Below the pieces are notes generated by a model that was not told the DNA's origin, searched no databases, and saw only the letters and a program-made list of their open reading frames with translations. This document shows positions 1 to 20,900 of a DNA stretch of 64,000 nt, in pieces (position 1 is the first letter of the stretch; each line of letters starts with the position of its first letter). Location of the stretch: the NCBI RefSeq assembly GCF_027942865.1, contig NC_134515.1, positions 28,277,949 through 28,341,948 on the forward strand. Reading direction: 5' to 3'. Made by a program: the position numbers and the translations under genes. Origin of the DNA: Odontesthes bonariensis (Eukaryota > Chordata > Actinopteri > Atheriniformes > Atherinopsidae).

Positions 1-239
1 GCGTTTTGATAACGAGAAATGTATGGTATTATGTAGAATGTGGTCAAATGTGGTCATCAGTAGGGCAAAAACTATAATCAGTATGGATTTACCGGGCTGA
101 CACTTGCAAAACCACCAATACTTTAACATCAGAATGACAGCATCACCTGCATAACGAATGGAATTGACAGCCAACCATGTGTCAAACTAGAGTCCAGCAT
201 AGAGTCCAGACAGGTCAGTGTTGGATAGCGCCTGCTGCT
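1..239 (-). other. sema3f: sema3f 3'UTR, running off the window edge
   Basis: The stop codon is the CTA at 240-242 on the plus strand. The remaining 239 bases to the edge hold no further coding similarity. They should be 3'UTR; the polyadenylation site probably lies outside the window. Confidence 0.6.
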
Positions 240-8214
<7,975 letters not shown>

Positions 8215-9791
8215 GCAGGTAGCCCACAGAGATCTAAATCTAGACAAAAGAAGAAAGGGGAATGAACATTATTATAGAGTGCCCCATGAGAAATACGAGA
8301 CAGAAAAAGAAGGAAGGACAGGCAAGAGACTCTCTCTGATCTCTCTGATCAGACGTTTGGCCTGCAGCCTTCCTAGACAAGACGTATAGTTAGGCAGGAG
8401 AGAACAAGGTCCAAATCTTCACACCTGCTTTGGAAAATATGACAGCCTTATTATTTATTTAGAGTGCAAATGTAGCGAGGTATGTGTTAAGACTGTATAA
8501 TGGTGCAAGCACCGTCTTTCAGAAAACAGTCTGAAAATGAAGATGAATATCCTCCAGCCTTCAACCCAGACAGTTTCATAAACATGTTTCACTTACTTAT
8601 GCATATATTTTACCCACGTTTCTCATAGGACCCCGGGTAAAAAAGACAATGAGGATGCCAATCAATGATTCCCTCTGGCTCTCCCTCACTCTTTCAACAA
8701 AGCACGTCGACGCACTCTCAGAAGCTGACGAGTGAGATACATGACAGTTCAAAGAAACAGGTAGCCCTAGCTGAAACAATTCCTGACAGTTTAGGGGTGT
8801 TGAAACGCAGGCCTAACTGTGAGACCTTAACTCGAGCATTCATTATGCATCTGCACTTTGCCGGAGAGGATCCCATATAAATTATGAATACTAAAAGCTG
8901 AGTCCATAACATCCATTAAATTGTCTCCCTAAAGGTGTGCTTTGCTGGGGCTATAAGCTATCCCGTGGGCTTTTCTTTTCTCCTCATGACAGCTATGTAG
9001 CCATGGCCTGCACTGCACATGGCGCACGCCTGGAAATGAGGGGCTTTTAGGGTTACAGAGTTATTCATGGTGAAAAAGGAGTGTGATTTGACTAGAATTG
9101 GGGTGTGACACTTAATACAAAAAACATGTTTCCATGAAAAATCTGAACATACTGACGAAACTGAAAAGACTGGCATGGGGAAATCTTTGGAAAATTAGAA
9201 ACAGAGGACACACTGGCAACACCTTTATCAGCCTTCCTGGTTTTATCACACAGTTGCCAACTCTGCAGGGGGATGTAGATTCCTATTCCCCCGATCAGAC
9301 ATTGTATAATAAGTGTAGATAATACATACTCGCGGGTATAAGACAACATAGGCACACTTTTTCCAGCTGAAAAGGAAAAGGCCATTAAACTAACAGTTAA
9401 TCATCATAAAAAATCTGGCCATTTGAGAATATGAATACCACATGTTTTCAGTTTCTATTCAAATACGCATAAAAAAATAGAATAAACGAAGACTGCAATT
9501 CAGACCAATGATATCTACATATAGGTTAAACAAAACAGTCAAAGTCTAAGCATTCCTACTGAAAAAAACTTCAAATGTCTAAAAATCTAAATCAGGTACT
9601 AAAATTGTGTTGAGACTCATGGTTCTAATATGGACTGACTTCGTGGTATTTGTACAGCAGTACTGCTGGTTTTCCGTGCTGGGTGGGAGCTACAGGACAA
9701 ATTAAAGTTCTGCTGTTGTAATATATGGTCTCCCTTTAAATAATTACAGGATTTCTTTTGGCTTTTTGTAAGCGGAGGAGTACGCACTTAC

Positions 9792-10040
9792 CTGTGAACT
9801 CAACATCCCGAAATAGGAACCGAACAAATGTGCACACACGAGTCATCCACCACACAGACTGCGCTACAGAGTAACCAAACGTGAGTTAAAAGTTAAACCA
9901 GAGATAAGTTAAAAGCCCTACCTTTGATTTCTGTCTTTCTCCACAGCCACTAAGCCACTCAGACCCTTAAAAACTTGCGGGATGTTACCGCTGCATTCCC
10001 CGCGTTATGCGCCCCGGAGCCGGACTGGAAAAAAATCTCT
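9792..10040 (-). promoter_or_regulatory. sema3f: Predicted sema3f 5'UTR exon(s) and promoter
   Basis: On the minus strand two good donor sites, CACAG|GTAAGT (exon end 9792) and CAAAG|GTAGGG (exon end 9922), lie upstream of the first coding exon. That exon has its own acceptor, GTCTAG, just above 8239. A GC-rich stretch at about 9985-10030 would suit a transcription start. Which donor is used, and where transcription begins, is inference. Confidence 0.4.
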
Positions 10041-10049
10041 CTGAGCTGA

Positions 10050-13000
10050 TCTGCGCAGGCATGAAACAATCCAATGGGTTTCTAAATTCCTTTTGAGGGA
10101 AGAAATAAAAATAAATTTGGAGGAAAAAAAAACTGATGCCTTTTCAAACGCTTTTAACAGAAGGCATTCCTCTGCGCAACATTACAAAGAAAAATGACCC
10201 AAAAAAAATGACAACAGATCCCTTGTTCCACTGTCCAAAAGTTTAAGCCCAGACGACAGCAACCATCACCGTGATGTGATCGTGATGTTGATCCGTTAAA
10301 TGGACTTTGTTGATAACTGAAAGAGAACCAAGTGACCAGGTGCAGGTGTTGGGAGAGTGATCTGCCCTGCTGTCCTCTCCCTTCTGTTCTGCCCCCACCC
10401 AGCCTTCCCTCTCCTGTTGGCCCACAGCAGCATTGGACCAAACCTCTTGGTACACCATATGGGTATGATTAACCCTGTCAGTGCTGGGGAGAGGAACACA
10501 CTGCTCCACTCTAATATTAACTGTTAACTACATTTTCCTTTGACAAAGCTTGAGCAGCATAATTCAGCTGAACTGTGACGGGCATACTCCTACTTTTTTT
10601 CTTCTGTCTTTTTTTTTTTTTCAGACACTTTAGGTCACAGACTATTCTTATACTGAGGCAGGGGCTTAGATTCACTATTAAAGACACAGAAGCGGCGTCT
10701 GCTACTAGGACTGTGTCACCATTACTATTCGGCTCCACATGAGAGCCAGGTCAGCCGAAAAAGATTCCAGGGATTCCTCTCTGGCTGGCTCCAGCTCTCA
10801 TGACAACAGTGACAAAGCAGCCAAAAGGAGGGGTGGGCCTGTAAATGACATCCATCCTTTTAACAGAGCCTTGAGCTTGAAATTAAAACAGCTTTTTTGA
10901 GCTCCTCTCATCGTTACTGGCTTTGTGGAGAGCTGTGACGCAGTATGGTGCACTGAAGACACAAAAGCAGAGGGCGAATGTATTCTGAGGAACAGCTCTG
11001 CAAGACAGCAAGAAAATTAACACAAGAGGATATGTGGTGTGTGAGAGTGTAAAGTTCACAGAGGAGGGGCGTCACTGGCAAACCGTCACAAATGTCTAGT
11101 TTTTGCTTTTTGAATTCATCTTTAAAGTCACCCTCCACTGAAAATCTTGTTTTTTAACCTTGTTATCGTGATGCAACATGAGCAAAACCACCCGTCAACA
11201 CTGTAGCTGAGAATTTCTGTTTTGAATCTGCCTGCAGTCTCAGAAAGGCAAGGTCAGACAGCCCAAATGTTCTTCATAGAACGTTGGAGGAACCAGTCCT
11301 TACTACTAGCTGGGTGGGGCTTTACACTTCATTGGCATGTTTTTGAGAAACTAATGATAGGAGAAGCTACCAAGGAATGAGGAGAAGTTAGCACAAACTA
11401 GGTGGAGAAGCTGCTTGGTGTGTCTTGCTCCTGATGCGAAGATGGCAGACCTGTGACAGCATGAAATTATATTCTGCAAGTCTTCACATCTTCATAAAAA
11501 ATAAGGCTACGACAGAAATGGATTCAGTTTATTTGAAGTATTGCAACCTTCAATTAAAATACCAGAGAGGGCATGGGTCTGCAGTCTTCATTTTGAGGAC
11601 AAGCTTTAGCTAAACGGATATGATTAAAAAACAGCTGGATTTTGCCACTTAAGTGTGTGAGAGACATTCTGCCACGTCTCACTTTCTTTTTGGGACACGA
11701 GCGCACTTATAAATACGGTCGAAATAACTGCAAAGACATTGTTTTTAAGTTAACCGAATGTCAATTTTGTGAAATGCTTGAGGTTATAAAATCAAGATTT
11801 TATTAGAGCAGAGCGACAATGGCAACGCTTTAACTGACCAACGCTTTAACTGTGGTCTAAATGGGCTGATTTTCAATCACCCTTTCTGACACATTTAACT
11901 ATCTGACAAAAGAAAGAAAAATGAGTGAATGAGAAAAGGTATATTAATATTCACTTAACACCAATGGCGCATGTCATTGTACCTAGGCCCATTTCAGTCG
12001 TGTTGTGCGTATACATGCAAGAATTATTCAATTTGCAAGTCCAGTTTGTTGCTCCAGTTTTGAGAAACTTGATTCACTGAGGTTTTACTCATACTAACAT
12101 GTTAACATGCTTTCTTTGATCAGACCAATACAATTTCTAAATGTCCTAACTGACTCCCTGCTCCGTTTTGCCTCAGTCTGGGAGTTCATGGCTGTTCCGC
12201 AACGTCTCACCGACAGTTAAGCAATTACAAGCGGGTGCTGCCGTAAAAAACCCACAAGCCTCGCAGTGACTGAAAGTTAGCAGCCCCGATCATTATTTTA
12301 TGGCTGTTTGATTTTTAAGATATGACTGCAGGAGACTTTCCAGTATTGCAGAACAGACATGTGGGTAGGAAATGAGGAGGAAGTGGCAGAATCATAAATT
12401 GTGCAATACTGAGGCCATAAGAGTTTTCTTTGAGCTACAAAGCTTGAATTGGACTCATTTTCACACTAACAGTGTGAGTTTGTGAGCCGTATTCAAAGTT
12501 GGATGTCAGCCAGATGAGAGATACTGGCAGTTGTGTGTCAAAGTGTAACCAGGAGGGAGTCTTTGTTTCCCACCCCACAGGAGACATCCCTCTGTTTCCA
12601 GCTAAGGAAGTGAGTCATGAGTGTGTGTCGAGTTCAGGTTTCCGTGTGCTATAAACTCTGGCCATGGACACCAGAAAACTGGCCTGCTCCCACCGCTTCA
12701 TGAGGACCCACTAACGTCATCTGTATCTTTTACTGCATCGTCATCTATGCTTATTTCATCAGCATGCGCACACTTCTGCCTTGTAAAAGTGATAGTCACA
12801 GCCCTTCATTCAGCATGGGAGCAGGTATTGTTGCTTCGTGCGCGTGCATGTGAGGAGAAGGAAACGGTGGAGGGAGAGGCCTGTTGTCTCCAGCTTGATG
12901 GATAGATTTTGTATCATGGAGACAGACAGTGTGGATTAGAAAAGGACACTGGCTAGTTTTTCCGGTCCACAAAAAGCTCTGTCAAGAGGATCTTCTTCTC

Positions 13001-15950
13001 AAATGGATAGGTAATGTGAAATGTGAGGTGGACATTTATCCCTGTAGGCCAACCAAAAGCTCCGGATAAATCTTGTTTTTCAACAGAAACATCAATCATG
13101 AGAACTCAAGGGGCAGAGCAATGTCCCCTTGAGAAAAAATAACCTATTATTTGAGCCACAGACGGTCTCCCCTGCAGTATATTGATGAATTGAACAGTGT
13201 CTGAACATGCCCGCAACTTAAGAGGCATGTCCAATGCTTTACCAATAGAGGCTGGGGTTCACAACAATGACCCTGAGAGGAAATTTTAGAGAAGAGAAAA
13301 TAAAGGTACAATAATAACCGTGAGCATTGTGCTTTATATTCCACAACACTTCTCACCCAGCTCTACATCCTGTAATTATCCTCCTACAGGTGAATGTAAA
13401 CATCAAAATGTTTAAAAAAAAAAAAAGGGAACAGGTGCCGCGTGACATCCACGAACTTCACACACCACTGATTATCAAAGGAGAGCAACTATGGAAAACA
13501 TTTTCGACATGAAGGGCGCATACGTGGCACACATTCCAGTCACAGCCTGCTCACCTCGCGCTGAATTGCAAGTGAGGTGACTGCAGGCTTTTACGGAGCA
13601 CACTGTCCAGGCACATTTTGAAGCAGCAGCTTCCCAGAGAAGGAGCAACGTCTGCAGTCGTCCAACACGCCACGTGTCCGCAGGGCCAGCCAGCCACCAT
13701 CTGCCTCCAAGACAAGACTGGCACTCTCCCTTGCTATAATATGCAGCTGGGAGATTCGACAGCTGTTGAAGAAGCGCTCTTGCAAAATAACTAGGGCTGT
13801 ATGTTTTTTAGGGGGGGAGGAGAGTGATGATGAGTGAGAGTACAGTTCTTGTGTCCTCCCAGGTAAATCTGTCAGCGCTCTCTCAAAAAGCTTTGGTAAT
13901 AGCCGGTTAATGGTGAAGTGGTATTTGTTTTCACTGTGTGTGAGTGCTGCTCCGTCTCAAACTCCAGAACAGACAGTATTTGTGCCCAAAGAATAAGCGA
14001 AAAGAATCTGCATTTGCTGGAAAAAAGCCCACGTCTGTGTTTGGCAGACAAATTTGCATGCCAACACGCATGTACTCAGTGTGTTCATGCAGACGCAGAA
14101 GCACAAACACACATGCACTCGCTCCGCTGCTTGAATTTAAATTGAATTCTCTTATCTCTGCTCACACCCTCGCTCCCTGCTCTCTTTGCACACATCCTTG
14201 AGACACCAGACTCCAGGTGAATTTCAATGTCAGAGATACAAAGGTAACACAGGAGCTGCAATCTGTTCACTCAGTCAAGTATGTGTGGATGTGTTGGTGT
14301 GTCTACAGTATGTGCAGTGTGATTTGCTGGGGGTTAGGCCTATTCATCTGTCTGGTGTGATCATGGCTCTCTGTAACTGGGCCCAGGCGTGAGCCCGCTC
14401 TCTGTGATCTCCCAGATAAGAGTCATCCATCTGCTGTGTGTATCTGTCAGGGCCCGGCCAGCTCCTCTTATCACTGCACTCATCCATTTCCCTCAATCAT
14501 ACTCGCTCTGTTCTGTTTTTCTCATTCTTTGCTGTTTTCCTCTTCACGCTGCTCAAACGCTGTGCTTCATCTTGATTTGCTGACAAGCGGACAACGCGCG
14601 CCGTGCCGTTGAAAGCCTGGCAATTTGTTTGTGTTGTGCGGCTCCTGCACGTAGGCGCGCACGCATGAAAGAATGCAAGCCTTTGCAAACAAGACTGAAG
14701 CATGTACACGTGCAAGCACACACCCACACAAAAACACACACTCACACACAGGTAGTTGGTATTCAGGGGCCCCACCTCAGATTCTCAGATCATCTACTAT
14801 AGATGAGCTTCAACGAGCAGCACAGGCCATTTTCTTGTGCTCTTTATTGGCAAACATTATACTTCTCTGCGTTCACCACGCTAATGAATAATTTTTTTGT
14901 GTGATTCTTTTATTTTTCATTCTACTGTAAAAAAACGGGCACACTCAAAGAGCTAGTGAAAGCGGGAGAGCATGACACGGCACGACAAGTTGATTTGTAT
15001 ACAGTAACCACATGAGCTTAGACCAGGGGGAGTGTTGTGTACACTTGAGAATCCATTTAGGATCTTGCCACCTGGAAAATAACAAAGGCTTCACAGACAA
15101 ACCCCAATCCACAAAGCAGCCCCGAGGATGGTTTTTCTGCCACGGCATTTTGTACTTAGTTTGTCACAATCAATATTGTAGGAACCAGCCCTATTATTAA
15201 TTCATATTCATGAAAATGTGTTGTGCTCTGAGGTGGGCTGAATAAAGCTGCTACCAAGAGGAGACAAACACAGCGTTTAACAGGGGGATCACTTCGTGGG
15301 CCATAATGCATTTCGTCATCAGTATTAATAGTATATGTCCATGCTGGACTGCATACTCTGGGTGCTGCTGGGCCTACAACATGACAGGTTTTTTCGCTAG
15401 TGGAATATTTATAGCTGTGCATTAAAAGCGGAATCAAGGGTTTAAGTGTACCATTGCAACAGAGCTGCTGTTCCCTTTGTCTGGGCCTGTCCAAAAATGT
15501 CTTCCCCGGGGCTATTTGCAGTGCTGCATTCAAACCGTGTGTGATATCACACGACTGCCGTCATATCAAAGAAGGGATACATTAAAGAGCAGCTGTATCT
15601 CTTGATTTTTTGTTTAGTTTTTTCCCCCCTTAAAGACAAATGTGTCACAGCCCAGGACATCAGAGAGAACTTCAGCAAGTCGTATATCTTTACTTTTAAC
15701 TGGGCTCCTTTGAGTTTGACAGTTAAGGCTAGGTTAGATGTGTCCCATTATTTAACCACATGAAAGCTCACGCACTGGTATCAAACTTCCATGACATACT
15801 GTACGGACCCATAAAACTTCCGTCCATCAAGAGATATACCCGTGAGCTTAACAACACTGCCATCTTGTGGACATTTTATGAAAAACATTCCTGCGCACTG
15901 AGCTCACCGCAAAGAAGACAGAAATCTAATTGTTTTTGTTGCAATCGTTG
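10050..15950. other. Intergenic region between sema3f and tspyl2, no gene seen
   Basis: About 5.9 kb without any open frame that joins across splice sites or resembles a known protein. It contains a short direct repeat (AACGCTTTAACTG twice near 11826-11855), CA-rich simple sequence near 14690-14750 and a poly-A run near 13412. Being upstream of sema3f it may hold enhancers, but none can be shown from one sequence. Confidence 0.6.
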
Positions 15951-15959
15951 AAATGTAAA

Positions 15960-17904
15960 ACACACACAGACATCAAGTTCAAACGGCTGTCTATTTTATT
16001 AGGTCTGAGCCAAAAGGTGGACATTTATCTTCTAGGCAAACAAATCAACCAAAGCAACAAACGACAAGGCATCTTTAACTACATCATTCTATAAAACACA
16101 GCACACAAAATAGAACTTTCTGATCAAGTCTGTGAAAAAACTCCAGATTGTTTGATAAATCTACCCATGGATTAAACGTGTACTGTCTTATCCAAAAGAG
16201 AATGCCAAAGTATTATTTACAGGTTTGTTGCTAAGAAAAGTAAGCAAATACAAATACTAAGTTTGGTACAGTGCACCCCCATGTTGCCGTGAAAAGTGAC
16301 GCTCACACCCCGTAAGTGCTATAATTCTCCTGTCTTACGTCTCGTGCTAACAGGCATGCCATGATGCAAATGTGTAGAAAAACATAATAAATACCAAAGT
16401 TTTAAGAAAACAAATCTTAACGACATTACAACGAAATAAAACGCTCAAGGTTGAAGTACGCTGAAATCAAATGATGCCAAAGAATCTAAAAGAGAAATGT
16501 CAAAACTCTGATCAAGAGCAGAGGTGCGTTACACAAACGCAGGATTCCAGAGAAACATTAATCAAACTACGCAGTGATTAGAAAAACATCAGGTGGCTCG
16601 CAGGGCGGAGGATGGCGTTTAACATGACAGAACACGTAGAACAGGGTAAAACACTGGTAGTCTATTAAAATAATTACTGTTCCTATTTACTACAGTAGAG
16701 TACACATTTCTTTATACACAACCGACGACAAGGAGTGTGTGAATATCGCAAAAATTAGTACGGTTCGTTCAACAAAACCACCACCACGATCATCCCTGAG
16801 AACACATTTTGGTTCAGTACTCAGTGTATCTGAAATGTACTGTCATTCTGTCAGATTCAGCTCCTGGTGTTTTTGCTTTGTCATGCGCAAGTTCTTAAAA
16901 GAACAAAGAAGAAAGAAAAGGGAAAAAAAACAAAAACAAACAAAAAACAAGGTTATTCGGCTCAGAATGACCACTAACGATGCCTTAAATGATTTCATCT
17001 TTATTTAATTGGATGGGATTCAAAAATGCATTGCCATCAAGCGGTGGCTCTGATGTATGCGGTTCCTGGTTGAAAAGATAAAACTTTTACCAACAGTTGG
17101 GCATAATATGCCCAAGAATATGTCTAAAAACAACCATTTAAAAGAAAGAAAAAAAAAAGAGAAAAAAAAAAGGCAAAAGGTGAATGAGAGTACATCAGAT
17201 TACACAGCACTGACTGTAGAAAATAGAGGGGAAACATGCTGCCTTGGCTTCATTGTTACAGTTGACCCTGATTTAAAAGCTTCTGTGTATTTTAGGTATA
17301 AAAAAAAAAAAAAAAAAAAAAAAAAACAAAAAACAAAAAACAAAGACTAGTAATCTGTGCATAAAAACCGACCAACATCAGGAAGAAGGATTTAATGCTT
17401 GCTCGGTTAGTCGTCAGCAATTGAGCCTCCTCGTCATCTTCCGAGTCTCTGGTCCCTATGGTGGCTCGCCCTCTTCAACAAACACCATTCAGCTACAACA
17501 TTAAAACCACAGAGAGCCCCGAGGGAGTAAGATTTCATTTCAGTCCAATGTTCTGGTGGGAAACTATTGGCCTCAGCGCTCAGGTTGGTGTTGTTTCTAC
17601 ACACGTAAGCATTGTTGCAGATCGAGCCGTCTCATGGCACACGACAAAACAGCTTAAGATGGCGTCCGAACTCCTCAGATCCTTCTGAGCAGCCTGTTCC
17701 AGAGTCTCCGGCGGACGGAACTCGAAAAGATCAGATGTCACCGTCCCCGGCGCCAGTCATTAGTAGACCTTATCTGAGGTCCTCTGTCCACGCCCTGAAG
17801 AGCCTGAGCGCTTACGAATGTATGGGGGGGCTAAACAATACCAAGCGGGTGGTTTTAATGTTGCGGCTGATTGGTGTGCAACTCCTCTTCATCTTCACTT
17901 TATC
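15960..17904 (-). other. tspyl2: tspyl2 3'UTR, probable
   Basis: AT-rich sequence following the tspyl2 stop codon on the minus strand. Minus-strand AATAAA signals lie at 17000-17005 and 15995-16000, so transcripts could have a 3'UTR of about 0.9 or 1.9 kb. Plus-strand A-tracts near 17150 and 17300-17325 would be U-tracts in this transcript. Confidence 0.5.
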
Positions 17905-20900
17905 TTAGGCCTCCTCCTCCTCGTCGCTGTCATCAGAACCTACAAGACAAAACAACATGTCTACAATCTCAAAAGATGGTTACCATTTTAAACCCTCCCC
18001 ATCAAATAACAACATTTTAATCTAATTTAAAAAAAAAAAAAGAGAGATATAACACTGGTTATTATAGTGAATTTGTACCAATCCTGTCTGAAGAGATGTC
18101 TTACCATCGATCACAATTTCTCCCCCGCCATCCTCCTCCTCCTCCTCTTCCTCCTCCTCCTCTGGGCTCTCATCTTAGGACAGATTTTTGTGCGTTAATA
18201 TTATTCCATTTTTTCAGGAACAAAAACAAAAACAAAACGCACGCTTCTGCAGACTTCCAGTTTCAAAATAAGTGATCCAAGGTTTCAAGTACCACAACAG
18301 AATAAGAACAATCATCCAGTCCCACACTTAGAATGAAGGCCGTGTCATTACTTCTTTAATAAAAACTACACCAAAATACAGAAGCAGTGTGTGAAAAGCT
18401 AAGTCTACTTTTACGGTTTACATTGGAATTATCAATGATCAATATCAAATCAAAAGAACTGGATGAACTGATCGCCAGCAGGCGTGAGCACCCCAATAAA
18501 AGCAGAAGTTTCAGCAGTTTGCTGTTCAAAGCCGCGGAAGAAAGGCATCAGCAATGATCTTAGAGAAGCGATCATGGCTGCCCATCAATCTGGGAAGGGT
18601 TATAAGGCCATGTCCAAACTATTTGGAGAAAGATTATTCATCCCAGCAAGTTCACCCCCCAAGGTCGAACCTCACAGTGTTCAGAGAAACAATCCAAGAG
18701 CTACATCTCAGACTTTACAGGCCTCAGTTAGCATGGTAAATGTTAAAGTTATTGAGAAGTAGAAGTAGAAAAATATGGCTTGTTTGGAAGGGTTGCAGGA
18801 GAAAGCTTCTGGTCTCTAAATTTAACACGGCAGCACAGCTTAGGTTGGCCCCGATGTCCTTCAGGCAGATGAGTTCAAGTAACTGTAAAATGGGCTTAAA
18901 ATGTATCACCCTGCATGTATACATGTAGAAAAAGCATGTGCATGTGTATAATTGGACATTTTAAAACATTTTCCACCAGATCCGCTTTTGCACTGACCTG
19001 CACTTGGCCTCCTGCCCTCTTCCTCTTCTTCCTCTTCCTCCTCCTCCTCCTCTTCCTCCTCCTCCTCCTTACTGTGGCCTTGTTCAGCCTCACCCGTCTC
19101 CTCGCCAGCTTCGTCGTCCGAGTCGGAGATCACCACACACTCGTCTCCATTCCCATTGTCGGCTGCTCGGGCCTCGGTGCCACCACTGGAAGAAATAAAA
19201 AATAAATAAATAAATAAAAACCATGCACACACATACACACAGATCATGTGAACACACAGCTCATGTTGGTATGCATACCACCTGGTCTTACTGGCAGGAG
19301 ATAATATATAAAAATAAAAACCAGGAAACTGTTAGTTGACAAACGGACTATAATTTGAAGGCACTGCTGCTAAGACTACTTCTAGAATTTACAGCTTAAT
19401 AAGCAGCTTGTCCACTGACTGCACATTTCACTGTGTGCCAACAGCATGAATCCAGATATGAAGGTCTGTTTTTGTTTTTTTTACCTTCCATTCTCTCTCG
19501 GTTCCCAGAGAGGAGTGAGGTAGTATCTCAGCGGGTCTCTGTAGAGGTCGTCCTTAAGTATCTAGACGACAGCAAAAAAAACATCACCTGAACACATCTC
19601 TACTTATGACGCTGGAATGGACATGTTTTTACGCACCATTCAAAATTCCTGCTCAGCAGAGACAAAGGTCTGTGTATCATGTGGCACTTGTACAAACAGG
19701 TTTGCTTGTATTCTTTGATAAATGGCCCATCATATGTAATTCGACAATACGGCTGTTTCCACTCGTGCAGACCTATTCTGCTGACACGCACGCTGCTTTA
19801 TGTTGTTACCCGAGGTTGTGGATACGTACAGAGACACGCGCAGTACTCCCGTCAACACAAGGAGCCCCATCTGCTATTCTCAACGTAGTGATTTATGTCA
19901 TTTCTGCATCACGTGCAGCTCCTAAAAGTTTTCACTGTAAATCGCAGTATTTTTGTCACATTACAGTACAGGAAAATTGCATTTTGACGGATGTTTAGTT
20001 TCACTTTATTCTTTGCTTTGACGTTCAACTCTGGCACACAAATGCCAATGAATTACTGTGTAGATGGTGCGATTCATTATGGCTCCGATTCATGCAGGGT
20101 ATCGTGTTGCCAAAGACATCCCCATCTCTGCAATGAAAGTTAAAAAAACCCCATCTTTAAATAAGTATCTTTTGGGGCGGCCTGTGGTGTAGTGGGTACA
20201 GCAGACGCCCCATGTACAGAGGCTATAGTCCTCGCTGCAGCTGGCCCCGGTTCAAATCCCACATCGGACGGTCCTTTGCTGCGTGTTATTCCCCCTCTCT
20301 CTGCCCCCTGCTTCCTGTCTCTCTACACTATATATATATAAAATTATAATAATAATAATATTATTATTATATAATAAAGGCATAAAAAGCCCCCCAAAAA
20401 ATTAATAATAATTTTTAAAAAAGTATCTTTGTTGTGGTTGGAGAAGTCTTATAGACAATATCTTAACTGTGTGCTCTGCTGTATTAGCAGCCAGGCGTTC
20501 AGCGGGACGTGTCAACGGATGTGTTCAGATCGGTCGTGCCACCGCTGCATTTACTCTGCGCTCCACAGACTTCTTCCAACCTTCCAAATGATTTCCAGCT
20601 GGTGTTTTTCGTTGTGTAGTGTCAACTGTGTCATCACACAGGTTGTATTTGTGTGTATGTGTCGCTTTCCCAACTAGATCGGAGCTGGGCGCCTGGCGAA
20701 CAGGCCAGCTGATATGATGTTTAAATGGAGTCCAGACGTAATAATGGCGCAGACCAACTCTTAAAGGAATGGTTCGGCGTAAAATGATAATTTGAGCATC
20801 ACATGGTCATGCCACATAATTTATATGGGTGATGAGCCTTTCTCCGAAAGACCGCGGCATTCCGAAGTTGGCTATTTTGAAGTGTTTTGTTAGAAACGCA

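Noticed and set aside
18906-19247. 113-codon minus frame with a long Glu run treated as its own gene
   Set aside because: It is exon 6 of tspyl2 plus flanking intron; splice sites bound the coding part.
20174-20280. tRNA gene
   Set aside because: A/B boxes belong to a SINE with target duplications and an AT-rich tail; no cloverleaf with a clear anticodon arm was identified.
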